42,488 nt of DNA, taken from assembly GCA_028064945.1 (NCBI GenBank), contig JAPTWQ010000014.1:1-42488 (forward strand), written 5' to 3'. The notes under the pieces were generated by a model that saw only the letters and a list, made by a program, of their open reading frames with translations, made no database searches and was not told where the DNA came from. This document shows, piece after piece, positions 9,555-17,995 of the stretch; within the stretch, counting starts at the first letter, position 1, and every line of letters begins with the position of its first letter. The DNA is from Nitrospiraceae bacterium (GTDB lineage Bacteria > Nitrospirota_A > Leptospirillia > Leptospirillales > Leptospirillaceae). The position numbers and the translations under genes are program-made.

Positions 9555-9676
9555 GGTGTGCGAACTCCTCGCAAATTCAGGCCATGGGGCGTGAAAAAGT
9601 CATCTGACGTCACTATTTCCATTATGCGGGAGGAATTTCAGGTCTTCAAGAGAGAAAATTTGTCAGCAAGAGGACC

Positions 9677-10624
9677 TCAGTGAGGAATGACGGCATCCAG
9701 CAAGGCCTTGCCGCCGCGGTCGAGAAGCCTCTTTCCTGCTTCCTTCCCCAGATTTTCTGCGTGGATGGCCTCGCCAGTGATGGATTCTTCAAGTAGGGTG
9801 GTTCCTTCGGGGTCGAGGACTCTGGCAACGATTTCGATCAGTCCATCCGGGAGGAGGCGGCCATGTGCGGCCAGAGGAAGCTGGCAACCGCCATTGAGGG
9901 CCGCAAGGACGCCTCTTTCCGCCTGGACGCAGAGAGTCGTCTCCCGATCCGCGATCCGTGCAAGAATGTTTCCGATCCGCCGGTCTTTCTCCCGATATTC
10001 CAGCCCCAGAGCTCCTTGCCCCACGGCCGGCAGGGAAAGTCCGGTCGGAAGAAACTGCCGGATTCTGTCGGTATAGCCCAGTCTGATCAATCCCGCCGCG
10101 GCGAGAATGATGGCATCGACCTGTCCTTCTTCCATCTTCCTGAGGCGCGTTCCGACATTTCCCCGGAGAGACACGAACTCGAGGTCAGAGCGAAAGTGTC
10201 GCAGTTGCGCGATGCGTCGCAGCGACGAGGTCCCGATGCGGGATCCTGGAGGAAGGGATTCCAGGGAGGGATGAAGGACGGAAACGAATGCGTCCCTTGG
10301 ATCTTCCCGGGAGAGGATGGCTCCAAGAATGAGCCCCTCCGGCAGAAAAGCGGGAACATCCTTCATGCTGTGAACGGCCAGATCGATGGAGCCTTCAAGA
10401 AGGGCATCCTCGATCTCTTTCACGAAAAGTCCCTTTCCTCCGACCTGGGAAAGTGGGACCGAGAGAATCATGTCTCCGGTAGTCTTTATGATCTTGAGCT
10501 CGCTCGGCATTTCAGCGCTTTTCTCGATCAGCTGAGCCACATGGCGCGCCTGCCAGAGGGCCAGTTCGGAGCCCCGGGTGCCGATTCGAATGGGAGAGGG
10601 ATTCACTTCAAATTCTTTTAGCAA
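9677..10624 (-). CDS. hemC: Porphobilinogen deaminase (hydroxymethylbilane synthase)
   Basis: Polymerises four porphobilinogens into hydroxymethylbilane on a covalently bound dipyrromethane. The 315-residue protein has IRIGTRGSELALWQA near 12, the catalytic Asp region DLAVHSMKDVPA near 80, the substrate-binding arginines in GTSSLRRIAQL, and the cofactor cysteine in ALNGGCQLPLAAHG near 243. The start is TTG 10624, overlapping the hemA stop by 7 bases; GTG 10606 is an in-frame alternative. Neither has a strong ribosome site, so coupling to hemA is likely. Length and motifs are standard. Confidence 0.96.
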   Translation of the reverse strand: MLKEFEVNPSPIRIGTRGSELALWQARHVAQLIEKSAEMPSELKIIKTTGDMILSVPLSQVGGKGLFVKEIEDALLEGSIDLAVHSMKDVPAFLPEGLILGAILSREDPRDAFVSVLHPSLESLPPGSRIGTSSLRRIAQLRHFRSDLEFVSLRGNVGTRLRKMEEGQVDAIILAAAGLIRLGYTDRIRQFLPTGLSLPAVGQGALGLEYREKDRRIGNILARIADRETTLCVQAERGVLAALNGGCQLPLAAHGRLLPDGLIEIVARVLDPEGTTLLEESITGEAIHAENLGKEAGKRLLDRGGKALLDAVIPH

Positions 10625-11997
10625 GATTGTTCGCCGGGGATCGGGAAGCTCGATTGCGGGGACTCAAGAACGGAGGACTGTTTTTCTGCTGAAGAGGACT
10701 CGTCTCTTTGAAGGGGAGCTTCCTGTGATGGAAGTTCCGGCGAAAGTCCGTAGCAGCGCGAAATCCATTCCCAGGCTTCTTCCAGATTCGAGGAATTTCT
10801 CAAGGTCTGGTAGGTCGGATGCAGCATCTTGTTGACGAGAGATTGGGCCAGAATGACAACCTGTTTTCTGGTTTCTTCGGGAAGAACGTCGAGTGTTCTT
10901 GAAAAGCGCTCGAGTTCTGATTGCTGGAGTTTTTCGGTATGGCGTCGGAGGGCCTGGATGAGGGGGACCGCCGAGCGATCAGAACGCCATTTCTGGAATT
11001 GGGCAAGTTCCTGACGCACTATTTCGCGGGCGGCGTATGTTTCCATCTCCCGCTCCCTCTGATTCGACTCCACCACCGATTTCAGATCATCGATGTTGTA
11101 GAGGAAGGTGTTGGCGAGCCGGGATATGTCAGGGTCTATGTTGCGGGGAACGGCGATGTCGATAAGGAAGAGCGGGCGGTAGCCCCGGCGTTCCATCGCC
11201 TTTTCCATGACGGAAACAGTGAGGAGATAGGTGTCCGCACCCGTCGAACAGACCACCATGTCTGCATCGGCCATAGCTTCCTCGAGCGTATCCATGGAGG
11301 CGTATGCGGCCTCGTATTCCGCGGCGAGAACCTTTCCTTTTTCGGGATCCCTTGTCATGACGGTCAAGGAGCGGACACCCATTTTTTTCATATGCCGGGC
11401 GGTCAGTTGAGCCATTTCTCCTCCTCCCAGGAGAAGAACGGATTTGTTTGACATGTCCTGGAAAATTTTTCGCGCCAGCTGGCAGGCGGCATAGCTGATC
11501 GAAACAGGAAGGTGGCTGATCGCCGTTTCGGAGCGGACCCGCTTTGCCGTGCTGACAGCCCGCTGGAAGATCTGGCTCAGATAGGGACCGATGGTGTTTT
11601 CCTGCCGGCAGATTTCAAACGCTTCCTTGACCTGTCCCGTGATCTGCGGTTCTCCGACAACCATGGAGTCGAGGCTCGCGGTCACTTCAAACAGGTGCTC
11701 GACGGCTTCGCTGTCCGTTTTGTAGTAGAGATGGGGTCTCAGGGGGATCGACGCGAGGGCTGGATGGGTTTTCGAAAGAAAGCGGGTGAAGAATTCCGGG
11801 TCCGGATGAATGTTGGAGGTAATCGTCAGAATCTCGACGCGATTGCATGTGGACAGGAGCAGGCATTCGAGAACGTTTTCTTCCTGGGCCAGAAGTCGGA
11901 CTGCCGGAGACAGATGCTCTTTCGGATAGGCGATTCTTTCTCTGACATCGACCGGAGCCGTCTTGTGGTTGACCCCTGCGAGGGTAATCTTGATCAC
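10618..11997 (-). CDS. hemA: Glutamyl-tRNA reductase
   Basis: First committed step of C5 tetrapyrrole synthesis: NADPH-dependent reduction of Glu-tRNA to glutamate-1-semialdehyde. The protein has 459 residues from GTG 11997, which is preceded by a near-perfect GGAGG seven bases away. The frame stays open to 12042, but that start is unsupported. Motifs are GVNHKTAPVDVRE near 6, the catalytic cysteine in LLLSTCNRVEIL near 50, GEPQITGQVK near 117, the NADPH site LLLGGGEMAQLTARHM near 187, and DIAVPRNIDPD. The C-terminal dimerisation helix follows, then an acidic, Ser/Gln-rich tail of about 40 residues. Confidence 0.96.
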   Translation of the reverse strand: MIKITLAGVNHKTAPVDVRERIAYPKEHLSPAVRLLAQEENVLECLLLSTCNRVEILTITSNIHPDPEFFTRFLSKTHPALASIPLRPHLYYKTDSEAVEHLFEVTASLDSMVVGEPQITGQVKEAFEICRQENTIGPYLSQIFQRAVSTAKRVRSETAISHLPVSISYAACQLARKIFQDMSNKSVLLLGGGEMAQLTARHMKKMGVRSLTVMTRDPEKGKVLAAEYEAAYASMDTLEEAMADADMVVCSTGADTYLLTVSVMEKAMERRGYRPLFLIDIAVPRNIDPDISRLANTFLYNIDDLKSVVESNQREREMETYAAREIVRQELAQFQKWRSDRSAVPLIQALRRHTEKLQQSELERFSRTLDVLPEETRKQVVILAQSLVNKMLHPTYQTLRNSSNLEEAWEWISRCYGLSPELPSQEAPLQRDESSSAEKQSSVLESPQSSFPIPGEQSC

Positions 11998-12056
11998 TAT
12001 GCCACCTCCGCAGTCACCCGGTTCTCCTCCCGAGACGGACAAAGATCGTCTACAGT

Positions 12057-12905
12057 CTACAGTATGAAGTGCGAACCCTTAGAAAATAAGGCCAGCGCGA
12101 CTATCGTCGCCGCGAATATCAGAAATCCCGAAATGGAGAGGTACGCGGCCTGCTTTCCCCGAAAACGCCGGCTCCAGCGGAGCAGGACCGTTGCCGCATA
12201 GGCGATCCAGACCAAAAAAGCCCCAAGAAAAGCGAGTCTTCCTTGCGAGGCATGCGGAATGGTCGTACCAAATTTTTCCCATGACCAGATCATGGCAAAA
12301 ATCAGCCCGGTGGTCAAGAAAACAAAACCGAGCCCACTGAAATTGGTGTTCAATTGGTCGAGGGTCTCAAGGGACGGAATCCGGCTGAAAAATCGGTTGA
12401 AGATCTTTCGCCGCAGAAAAAAATCCAGAAGGAGATAAAGGAGTGCGACGATGAAGGATAGGGCGGCGGAGGCGAGCCCCAGGTCGATCAGGATGGTGTG
12501 AAGGGACAGAAGAAAGCCGATGGGAGCCGTTGCGGCAAAGAGAGGCGAGTGGACTGAGATCCCTATGACCATGAGCGTGGAAAGAAATGCGATGGCAAAA
12601 ATGAAGAGGCCCAGGATTCTGGCCTTCTTCTGGTGTTCCAGATAAAGGAATGCGAGGACGAGGGACCATGAAAAAAAAGAAAGGGCTTCCCGCAGCGAGA
12701 GAAGTGCGACATGGCCCTGAAACCCGAATCTGATGAAAATAGCAAGCGACTGGAAGAGGACCCCTCCGACCCCCGCGGTGACCGGTGCCCATGGAACACG
12801 GGTGGGGCGTGGGAGAAGAACCTCGAGAAGGTAGAGGACAAAGGCTCCCAGATAGAATCCGCTGGCCATTTCCAGCAGAAGAAGTTCGAGGGGGGATATC
12901 TTCAT
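12057..12905 (-). CDS. HemX/CcsA-like integral membrane protein
   Basis: About 282 residues from ATG 12905, with eight or so hydrophobic helices across the length. The family is the cytochrome c assembly (CcsA/HemX) type. The C-terminal part has FAMIWSWEKFG followed by a helix beginning LGAFLVWIAYAATVLL, resembling the haem-handling WWD region in reduced form. HemX proteins lie directly upstream of hemA in many bacteria, and in Bacillus HemX lowers HemA abundance. Here it is the first gene of the hem block, 59 bases before hemA, so the same role is plausible but inferred. No good ribosome site precedes ATG 12905. The longer frame to 13055 would start inside the promoter region and is unlikely. 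Confidence 0.78.
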   Translation of the reverse strand: MKISPLELLLLEMASGFYLGAFVLYLLEVLLPRPTRVPWAPVTAGVGGVLFQSLAIFIRFGFQGHVALLSLREALSFFSWSLVLAFLYLEHQKKARILGLFIFAIAFLSTLMVIGISVHSPLFAATAPIGFLLSLHTILIDLGLASAALSFIVALLYLLLDFFLRRKIFNRFFSRIPSLETLDQLNTNFSGLGFVFLTTGLIFAMIWSWEKFGTTIPHASQGRLAFLGAFLVWIAYAATVLLRWSRRFRGKQAAYLSISGFLIFAATIVALALFSKGSHFIL

Positions 12906-13060
12906 CTGAATTCGTTCCGGACGGAACGGGGCTGGATCCCGGTTCCCTTCTCCGGTTTCCCTGTTTCGGAGGTTGTCTTTCGGAATTGTGGAAGCATGAA
13001 AGCCGATCGTTCTGATATGATTAACTAAAGTCTTGTGCCACATTCTCGATAACATTGTTC

Positions 13061-13090
13061 ATTCTATCACAGTGGCAGGGTTCGGGCCAA
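13061..13090 (-). promoter_or_regulatory. Promoter candidate for the hem-rib-til block
   Basis: On the minus strand TTGGCC (13085-13090), an 18-base spacer and the extended -10 element TGATAGAAT (13061-13069) lie in the gap between the divergent hemX-like and ATP-grasp genes. The predicted 5' untranslated leader is about 150 bases, long enough to hold regulation, but no riboswitch was recognised in it. The rest of this 245-base intergenic stretch (12906-13150) shows nothing else definite except the plus-strand ribosome site GGAGG at 13141. Confidence 0.4.
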
Positions 13091-13150
13091 AAAGTCCCGA
13101 TGTCCAGCCTTCCTTGTTCGAAACCTCCCCCTTAATCACTGGAGGATCTT

Positions 13151-14557
13151 TTGTTCCGGAATTTTTTTTATACTCTCAAGGCTCTGGGGCTTTTTGACCG
13201 GACATTCAGAATCTCCCCCTCCCCTGTTTTACTGCCCGGAATCGATCCCCAGTTTCTTGACCGCCTCGGCAACTCCCTGCTCTCTTTTTACCGGGCCCTG
13301 GATAAAATTTATCGGGAAGCTCCCCCCGGACTGGATTTCGTGAGGCACACGCTCGACAGGGGAAAGCCTGCAGAGCTTCTTTCGTTAGGCCTTTCCAAAC
13401 GCTTCCGGCAGGACCTGCCCTGCGTTATCAGGCCCGATCTGCTTCTCACGCCGGACGGACCTGTGCTCACCGAAATGGATTCGGTTCCTGGAGGCCCTGG
13501 CCTGTTGCTGGCACTTTCAAGGATCTACCGGGACCTCGGGCAGGGGGAGATAATCGGGGGCCCCGAGGGAATTCTCGATGGATTTGCGGCCATGATCCGG
13601 GCCCAGGAGCCGGATCCCTGCCTGGGGATTGTCGTCTCGGAAGAGTCGGAAGAATACAGGGGAGAAATGCGTCTTCTGGCCAGTGGGCTTTCGAAAGCCC
13701 ATTTCCCCTCGGTCTGTGTCCATCCCCGCGAGCTCCATTTTGACGAGGAAGGTCTATTCATCCATTCAAAGACCGGACCGATGAGGCTGAATATCCTTTA
13801 TCGTTTCTTTGAGCTTTTCGATCTTCCCCACATACCCAAGGCGGAAATGATGCTTTATTTTGCCAAAGGTGGAAAGGTCAAGATCACCCCGCCTCTCAAG
13901 CCATGGCTGGAGGAAAAGGCCGGGATGGCCCTGTGGCACCACCCGTCCCTCCGCCCGCTCTGGTCCCGTGAAATGCCTTCCGAATCCGTCGACCTTCTGG
14001 ACCATCTCATTCCGCAGACATGGATTCTTGATCCCTCTCCGATTCCATTTTCCGCTGCATTGTCCCCCCCGGTTCCGGTCGGAGACCGTTTTCTGAGAGA
14101 CTTTTCAGGGCTTTTCGGGTTGACTCAGAAAGAGCGTCGATTCATTATTAAGCCATCCGGTTTCTCTCCTCTCGCCTGGGGAAGCCGGGGGGTCGTCGTT
14201 GGACACGATCTTCCGGAAGAGTCCTGGCGTCAGGCGCTGCAGAACGCCTTCACTTCTTTTGACACGGGGCCTTACGTTCTGCAGCCCTTTCGGTCGACGA
14301 GCGTCCTTTCCCTTTCGGGGTTCGACTTCCAGTCGTATCAAACCCGGGAGGAGGGGTATCGTGTGCGCGTTTGTCCCTATTTTTTTGTCGCGGGGAACAG
14401 GGTCATTAACGGCGGAGTGCTTGCAACCGCCTGTCCCAAAGATAAAAAACTGATTCACGGAATGGTCGACTCTATCCTGTCACCTGTCAGGTCCGGCATG
14501 GATCTCTCAAGCTCCGGGCATGATGGGTTCGTCAGGCCACATACTGGTTCAATGTGA
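13151..14557 (+). CDS. Circularly permuted ATP-grasp-like protein, substrate unknown
   Basis: 468 residues from TTG 13151, preceded by GGAGG five bases upstream. The stretch RPDLLLTPDGPVLTEMDSVP (near 104) resembles the metal- and nucleotide-contact segment of circularly permuted ATP-grasp proteins such as the glutathionylspermidine synthase group. Late in the protein come RRFIIKP (near 332), a glycine-rich turn, GPYVLQPF (near 372) and a GGVLATA strand (near 422), which resemble the lysine, hinge and C-terminal strands of that fold. ATP-grasp enzymes of this type usually make amide bonds between a carboxylate and an amine. It is cytosolic, with no signal or membrane segment. It is the first gene of a four-gene operon with kamA, bluB and a dCTP-deaminase-like gene. 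The family call is tentative, and the substrate is unknown. Confidence 0.6.
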   Translation: MFRNFFYTLKALGLFDRTFRISPSPVLLPGIDPQFLDRLGNSLLSFYRALDKIYREAPPGLDFVRHTLDRGKPAELLSLGLSKRFRQDLPCVIRPDLLLTPDGPVLTEMDSVPGGPGLLLALSRIYRDLGQGEIIGGPEGILDGFAAMIRAQEPDPCLGIVVSEESEEYRGEMRLLASGLSKAHFPSVCVHPRELHFDEEGLFIHSKTGPMRLNILYRFFELFDLPHIPKAEMMLYFAKGGKVKITPPLKPWLEEKAGMALWHHPSLRPLWSREMPSESVDLLDHLIPQTWILDPSPIPFSAALSPPVPVGDRFLRDFSGLFGLTQKERRFIIKPSGFSPLAWGSRGVVVGHDLPEESWRQALQNAFTSFDTGPYVLQPFRSTSVLSLSGFDFQSYQTREEGYRVRVCPYFFVAGNRVINGGVLATACPKDKKLIHGMVDSILSPVRSGMDLSSSGHDGFVRPHTGSM

Positions 14558-14613
14558 GTGTGCAGCGTTTTTTGCAAAGGCCCGGTCATCGGCACCCGGG
14601 AAGCGAGGATAAG

Positions 14614-15873
14614 ATGGATGAATGGCAGGAACTGCTTGTCGGGGGAATTCGAAGGAGCGAGGATTTGCCGCCGGACTGGTCTTTCGTTCGGGACGGGGTC
14701 GGTCCGGAAAATGTGGAGACGCTCTTCCCCATCAGGGTCAATTCTTACTATCAGTCTTTGATAGAGCGTCCAGAGGATCCGATCGGGCTTCAGGTTCTGC
14801 CTGACCCTGAGGAATGGATGGACGGAGAGAGCCCTCTCGATCCACTGGGGGAAGACGAGGACAGCCCGGTTCCCTCCATTGTCCACCGCTATCCCGACCG
14901 TGTCCTGTTCCTTGTCACAAACCAATGTCCGATTTATTGCCGATACTGCACCCGAAAGAGACTTGTCGGGAAGCCTGAAGGTGTTGTGACACGGGAGGAG
15001 ATCCGGCAGGGCATTGCCTATATCAGGGAGCATCCCGAGGTTCGTGACGTCATTCTTTCGGGAGGAGATCCTCTCATGCTGAAGGACGAACTTCTGGAAG
15101 AAATTCTTTCGGGACTGCGCTCCATTCCCCATCTTGAAATTATCCGCATCGGGACGCGCGTTCCGTCCGCCCTCCCCCAGAGGGTGACACCGGCGCTTTG
15201 CGAGATGCTCAAGCGCTATCATCCTCTTTATATGAACCTGCACTTCAACCATCCACGGGAAATTACGCCGGAATCCTCCAGGGCCTGCAGCCTGCTCGCC
15301 GACGCGGGCATTCCCCTCGGATGCCAGACGGTCCTCATGAAAGGGATCAACGATGACGCCGGTGTTCTTGCGACGCTCTTCAAACAGCTTCTCAGAATTC
15401 GCGTCAAGCCCTACTACCTGTACCAGGCTGATCTTACAAGAGGTGCGAATCACTTCCGGACCCCCCTGTCCACGGGGCTTTCGATCATGCGGGAGCTGCA
15501 GGGCCATATTTCCGGGATGGCCATTCCTCATTTCGTGATCGACGCCCCCGGAGGGGGAGGGAAAATCCCCGTTCTTCCGGACGACTACCTTGTCGGAAAA
15601 GAAGGAGAGAACATCATTCTCAAAAATTACGAGAACAAGCTGTTTTCCTACCCGGATGTCGACGCTTCTCCTTCCTCGCAGGCAGAGCACAACCGTTGTT
15701 CGATGGATTCAATCGGAAACATGAACGGTCTGTCCGCTTCAGGACCCATGGAAATAGACTCCGGGCCTTCCCTTTTTACGAATGGGCCATCTGGCAAGGA
15801 TGACCGATCCAGACGAGTGCCGGGTGTCCCCTCCGCCCCCTTTACGAAACCCGCAGACCGGAGCCCCCTATGA
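14614..15873 (+). CDS. kamA: Lysine 2,3-aminomutase family radical SAM enzyme
   Basis: A radical SAM, PLP-dependent aminomutase that would convert L-lysine to beta-lysine. From ATG 14614 (419 residues) the cluster motif CPIYCRYC gives cysteines at about 105, 109 and 112. LSGGDPLML, IGTRVPSALPQRVTP and NLHFNHPREITP follow as in the family. The two aspartates that bind the lysine side-chain amine in characterised enzymes appear present, in ADLTRGANHFRTP and VIDAPGGGGKIP; this favours lysine over glutamate. GTG 14554 is also in frame and overlaps the upstream stop, but has no ribosome site, whereas ATG 14614 follows GAGGA. The last 75 or so residues are Ser/Pro/Gly-rich and look disordered. Confidence 0.88.
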   Translation: MDEWQELLVGGIRRSEDLPPDWSFVRDGVGPENVETLFPIRVNSYYQSLIERPEDPIGLQVLPDPEEWMDGESPLDPLGEDEDSPVPSIVHRYPDRVLFLVTNQCPIYCRYCTRKRLVGKPEGVVTREEIRQGIAYIREHPEVRDVILSGGDPLMLKDELLEEILSGLRSIPHLEIIRIGTRVPSALPQRVTPALCEMLKRYHPLYMNLHFNHPREITPESSRACSLLADAGIPLGCQTVLMKGINDDAGVLATLFKQLLRIRVKPYYLYQADLTRGANHFRTPLSTGLSIMRELQGHISGMAIPHFVIDAPGGGGKIPVLPDDYLVGKEGENIILKNYENKLFSYPDVDASPSSQAEHNRCSMDSIGNMNGLSASGPMEIDSGPSLFTNGPSGKDDRSRRVPGVPSAPFTKPADRSPL

Positions 15874-16619
15874 TCGATCCGACTGAGCGAAAAGGGCACC
15901 CGGATCTTTCCCTTCCCGAGGCTGAAAAGAGGGGGGTTTATCATGCCATTTACACGCGCAGGGACATTCGAAGGGAGTTTCTTCCCGATCCGGTTCCGGA
16001 AGAGGTTCTGATACGCCTCCTGAAGGCGGCCCATCATGCTCCGTCGGTCGGATTCATGCAGCCCTGGAACTTCATACTGATCGAAAATCCAGCCGTCAGA
16101 CAAGAGCTTAAAAGGGTTGTCGACAAGGAAAGAAAGGCGGCGGCCATTGTCTTTGAGTCTCCGCGTTCCGAGAAATTTCTGTCGCTTAAAGTGGAGGCGA
16201 TTCTCGATGCACCCGTTCTCATCGGGGTTACGATTGATCCGGCCCGGGAGGGCCCTTTTGTCCTCGGGCGACTATCCGACCCGGATACCGATGTCTACAG
16301 CGCTTCCTGCGCGATCATGAATCTGTGGCTGGCCGCACGGGCCGAGGGAATAGGAATGGGCTGGGTGACGATCTTTCGCCGGGAAGATGTGCAGGGAATC
16401 CTGAATCTTCCCTACCATGTCAAGCCGATCGGTCTTCTTTGTCTCGGCTATGTCCGGGAGTTCCCCCAGAGACCCATGCTGGAAACGGAGGAATGGGCCT
16501 ATCGTCAACCTCTGTCAAAGCATGTCTTCGTGGATGGATGGGGCAGGCAGGAAGGGCCATTCTGGGATTCGATCAGTAAAGACCTTGATAAAAAAGATGT
16601 GTGGCCTTGGGAACGCTGA
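15870..16619 (+). CDS. bluB: 5,6-dimethylbenzimidazole synthase (BluB)
   Basis: Flavin-destroying nitroreductase-fold enzyme that makes the lower ligand of cobalamin from FMNH2 and oxygen. The 249-residue protein has TRRDIRREFLPDPVPEE near 31, AAHHAPSVGFMQPWNFILI near 53 (the BluB-type flavin loop), SPRSEKFLSLKVE, YSASCAIMNLWLAARAEG and GMGWVTIF near 168, all characteristic of BluB rather than generic nitroreductases. ATG 15870 overlaps the kamA stop (ATGA), with GGAG about 8 bases upstream. It fits with the CobA domain at 8-9.5 kb in suggesting cobalamin synthesis, though no other cob genes are in the window. Confidence 0.92.
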   Translation: MIDPTERKGHPDLSLPEAEKRGVYHAIYTRRDIRREFLPDPVPEEVLIRLLKAAHHAPSVGFMQPWNFILIENPAVRQELKRVVDKERKAAAIVFESPRSEKFLSLKVEAILDAPVLIGVTIDPAREGPFVLGRLSDPDTDVYSASCAIMNLWLAARAEGIGMGWVTIFRREDVQGILNLPYHVKPIGLLCLGYVREFPQRPMLETEEWAYRQPLSKHVFVDGWGRQEGPFWDSISKDLDKKDVWPWER

Positions 16620-17728
16620 GCGATTGTCAGATACGTGGACTTATTTCCGAAGGCTTTGTCAGTTCGGAGAGGGAGTGGGGCGTCCGCCAGATCCAGCCGG
16701 CGTCGCTCGACCTCCGTCTCGGAGCGGTCGCCTATCGCCTCCGGTCGAGTTTTCTTCCCCTCGAGGCTTCCGTTTCCGAGCTTCTGCCTGATCTGGCCCT
16801 GTATTCCTTCGACATCCTCTCTTCTCCATTTCTTGAAAAAGGGGCCGTCTATCTGGTTCCCCTGGCCGAGTCCCTGAGCCTGCCATCATACCTTTCGGCG
16901 AAAGCCAATCCGAAATCCTCGACCGGCAGGCTGGATGTCTTTACGCGGGTCCTGACGGAAAGAGGAGACCGTTTTGACGATATTCCGCCGGGATATGGAG
17001 GGAAACTATACCTTGAGATATTCTCCCGCTCCTTCACGTTGAAGGTTAGTCCCGGACTAGCCCTGTGCCAGTTGCGATTTTTCTCTGAAAGGAGATTCCT
17101 CTCCGACTCTGAAATCCTCGAGCGACATGGGCAGGCCTCCCTTTACCATCTCTCGGAGGACGCGCCTCCCCAAAGCTTCCGGGACAGGATCGTCGACGGC
17201 GGTCTTTATCTGGGTGTTCGCCTTCGGGGAGAGCCGATTGTCGGTTACAGGGCCCGACCTGATGCCGGCATCCTCAGTCTGGTACCAGGCGATTCTCAGC
17301 GGGCATCCGAGTTCTGGGAACCGATTCGGGGAGTCTCCCGGGGGGAGATGATTCTGGAACCGGAAAAGTTTTATCTTTTCGCATCTCGGGCCAAAATTCG
17401 CGTTCCTCTGGACCTGGCCGCCGAAATGCTTCCCTTCGATGCGGCGGCGGGGGAACTCAGGACGCACTACGCGGGTTTCTTTGATCCGGGGTTCGGCCTG
17501 TCCGGGGAGGGGGCCCGAGGGGTTCTGGAGGTCAGGCCGCACGATGTTCCCTTTCGGATCGTCGATGGGCAGCCGGTCTTCAAGCTTAGATATGAGCGAA
17601 TGGAACGGGAGCCGGATATTCCCTACGGTCAGGGACTGGGCTCAAACTACACCAATCAGGGACTCAACCTGAGCCGATATTTCATCAACGATTTTCCGGT
17701 AAGCGAATCCTCCTCCAAGGAGGATTGA
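16601..17728 (+). CDS. Two-domain dCTP deaminase-family protein
   Basis: 375 residues, about twice the length of the standard dCTP deaminase. It resembles the long form (Pfam DCD type) found in some proteobacteria. The N-terminal half begins with TLSDCQIRGLISEG and contains RQIQPASLDLRLG (near 29), the nucleotide-pyrophosphatase-fold signature, then KANPKSSTGRLDVFTRV near 101. The second half repeats the theme with VDGGLYLGVRL, RVPLDLAAEML and AGFFDPGFGLSGEGARGVLEV near 288. The predicted role is deamination of dCTP to dUTP, or a dUTPase-like step. It starts with GTG 16601, overlapping bluB by 19 bases; no good ribosome site is visible. It ends at a terminator-like hairpin, so it closes the operon. 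Confidence 0.8.
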   Translation: MALGTLSDCQIRGLISEGFVSSEREWGVRQIQPASLDLRLGAVAYRLRSSFLPLEASVSELLPDLALYSFDILSSPFLEKGAVYLVPLAESLSLPSYLSAKANPKSSTGRLDVFTRVLTERGDRFDDIPPGYGGKLYLEIFSRSFTLKVSPGLALCQLRFFSERRFLSDSEILERHGQASLYHLSEDAPPQSFRDRIVDGGLYLGVRLRGEPIVGYRARPDAGILSLVPGDSQRASEFWEPIRGVSRGEMILEPEKFYLFASRAKIRVPLDLAAEMLPFDAAAGELRTHYAGFFDPGFGLSGEGARGVLEVRPHDVPFRIVDGQPVFKLRYERMEREPDIPYGQGLGSNYTNQGLNLSRYFINDFPVSESSSKED

Positions 17729-17733
17729 TTTTG
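17706..17733 (+). terminator. Terminator-like hairpin after the kamA-bluB operon
   Basis: AATCCTCC and GGAGGATT form a perfect 8-bp stem with a 5-base loop (17706-17726), overlapping the stop codon, followed by GATTTT. The T run is short, so efficiency is uncertain. Confidence 0.45.
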
Positions 17734-17791
17734 GATGAAGAAAAAAATAAAATAGTGCAGATGTACCGTCGTTGATCAAACTCCTCCTTGT

Positions 17792-17867
17792 TCCCCGGTA
17801 GCTCAGTTGGCAGAGCGGGTGACTGTTAATCACCATGTCGCAGGTTCGAGCCCTGCCCGGGGAGCCA
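17792..17867 (+). tRNA. tRNA-Asn (anticodon GTT)
   Basis: A full 76-base cloverleaf with encoded CCA. The acceptor arm TCCCCGG pairs with CCGGGGA; the D-arm contains AGCTCAGTTGGCAGAGC; the anticodon stem GGTGA/TCACC encloses CTGTTAA with GTT at 17825-17827; the T-arm is GCAGGTTCGAGCCCTGC. The discriminator base is G. No repeat of its 3' end was noticed nearby, so nothing suggests an integrated element. Confidence 0.98.
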
Positions 17868-17995
17868 TTTAGCCTCTTAATACCTCCTCAGGCTCAATTC
17901 GACGTTTCCCTATTCAGTTGTCCGATTTCATTCGACACATCTGGGTTTCGCAGTGTCATGACAAGCCCAACAAGCTTCACCGTCTGGGAGGTTGC

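Noticed and set aside
14455..15690. Minus-strand frame of 411 codons opposite kamA
   Set aside because: It is a shadow of the kamA reading frame. The translation has no recognisable domain, and no ribosome site precedes it.
17792..17867. tRNA-Asn as an integration site for a genomic island
   Set aside because: No integrase gene and no repeated tRNA 3' end were seen in the following genes, which look like ordinary chromosomal genes.
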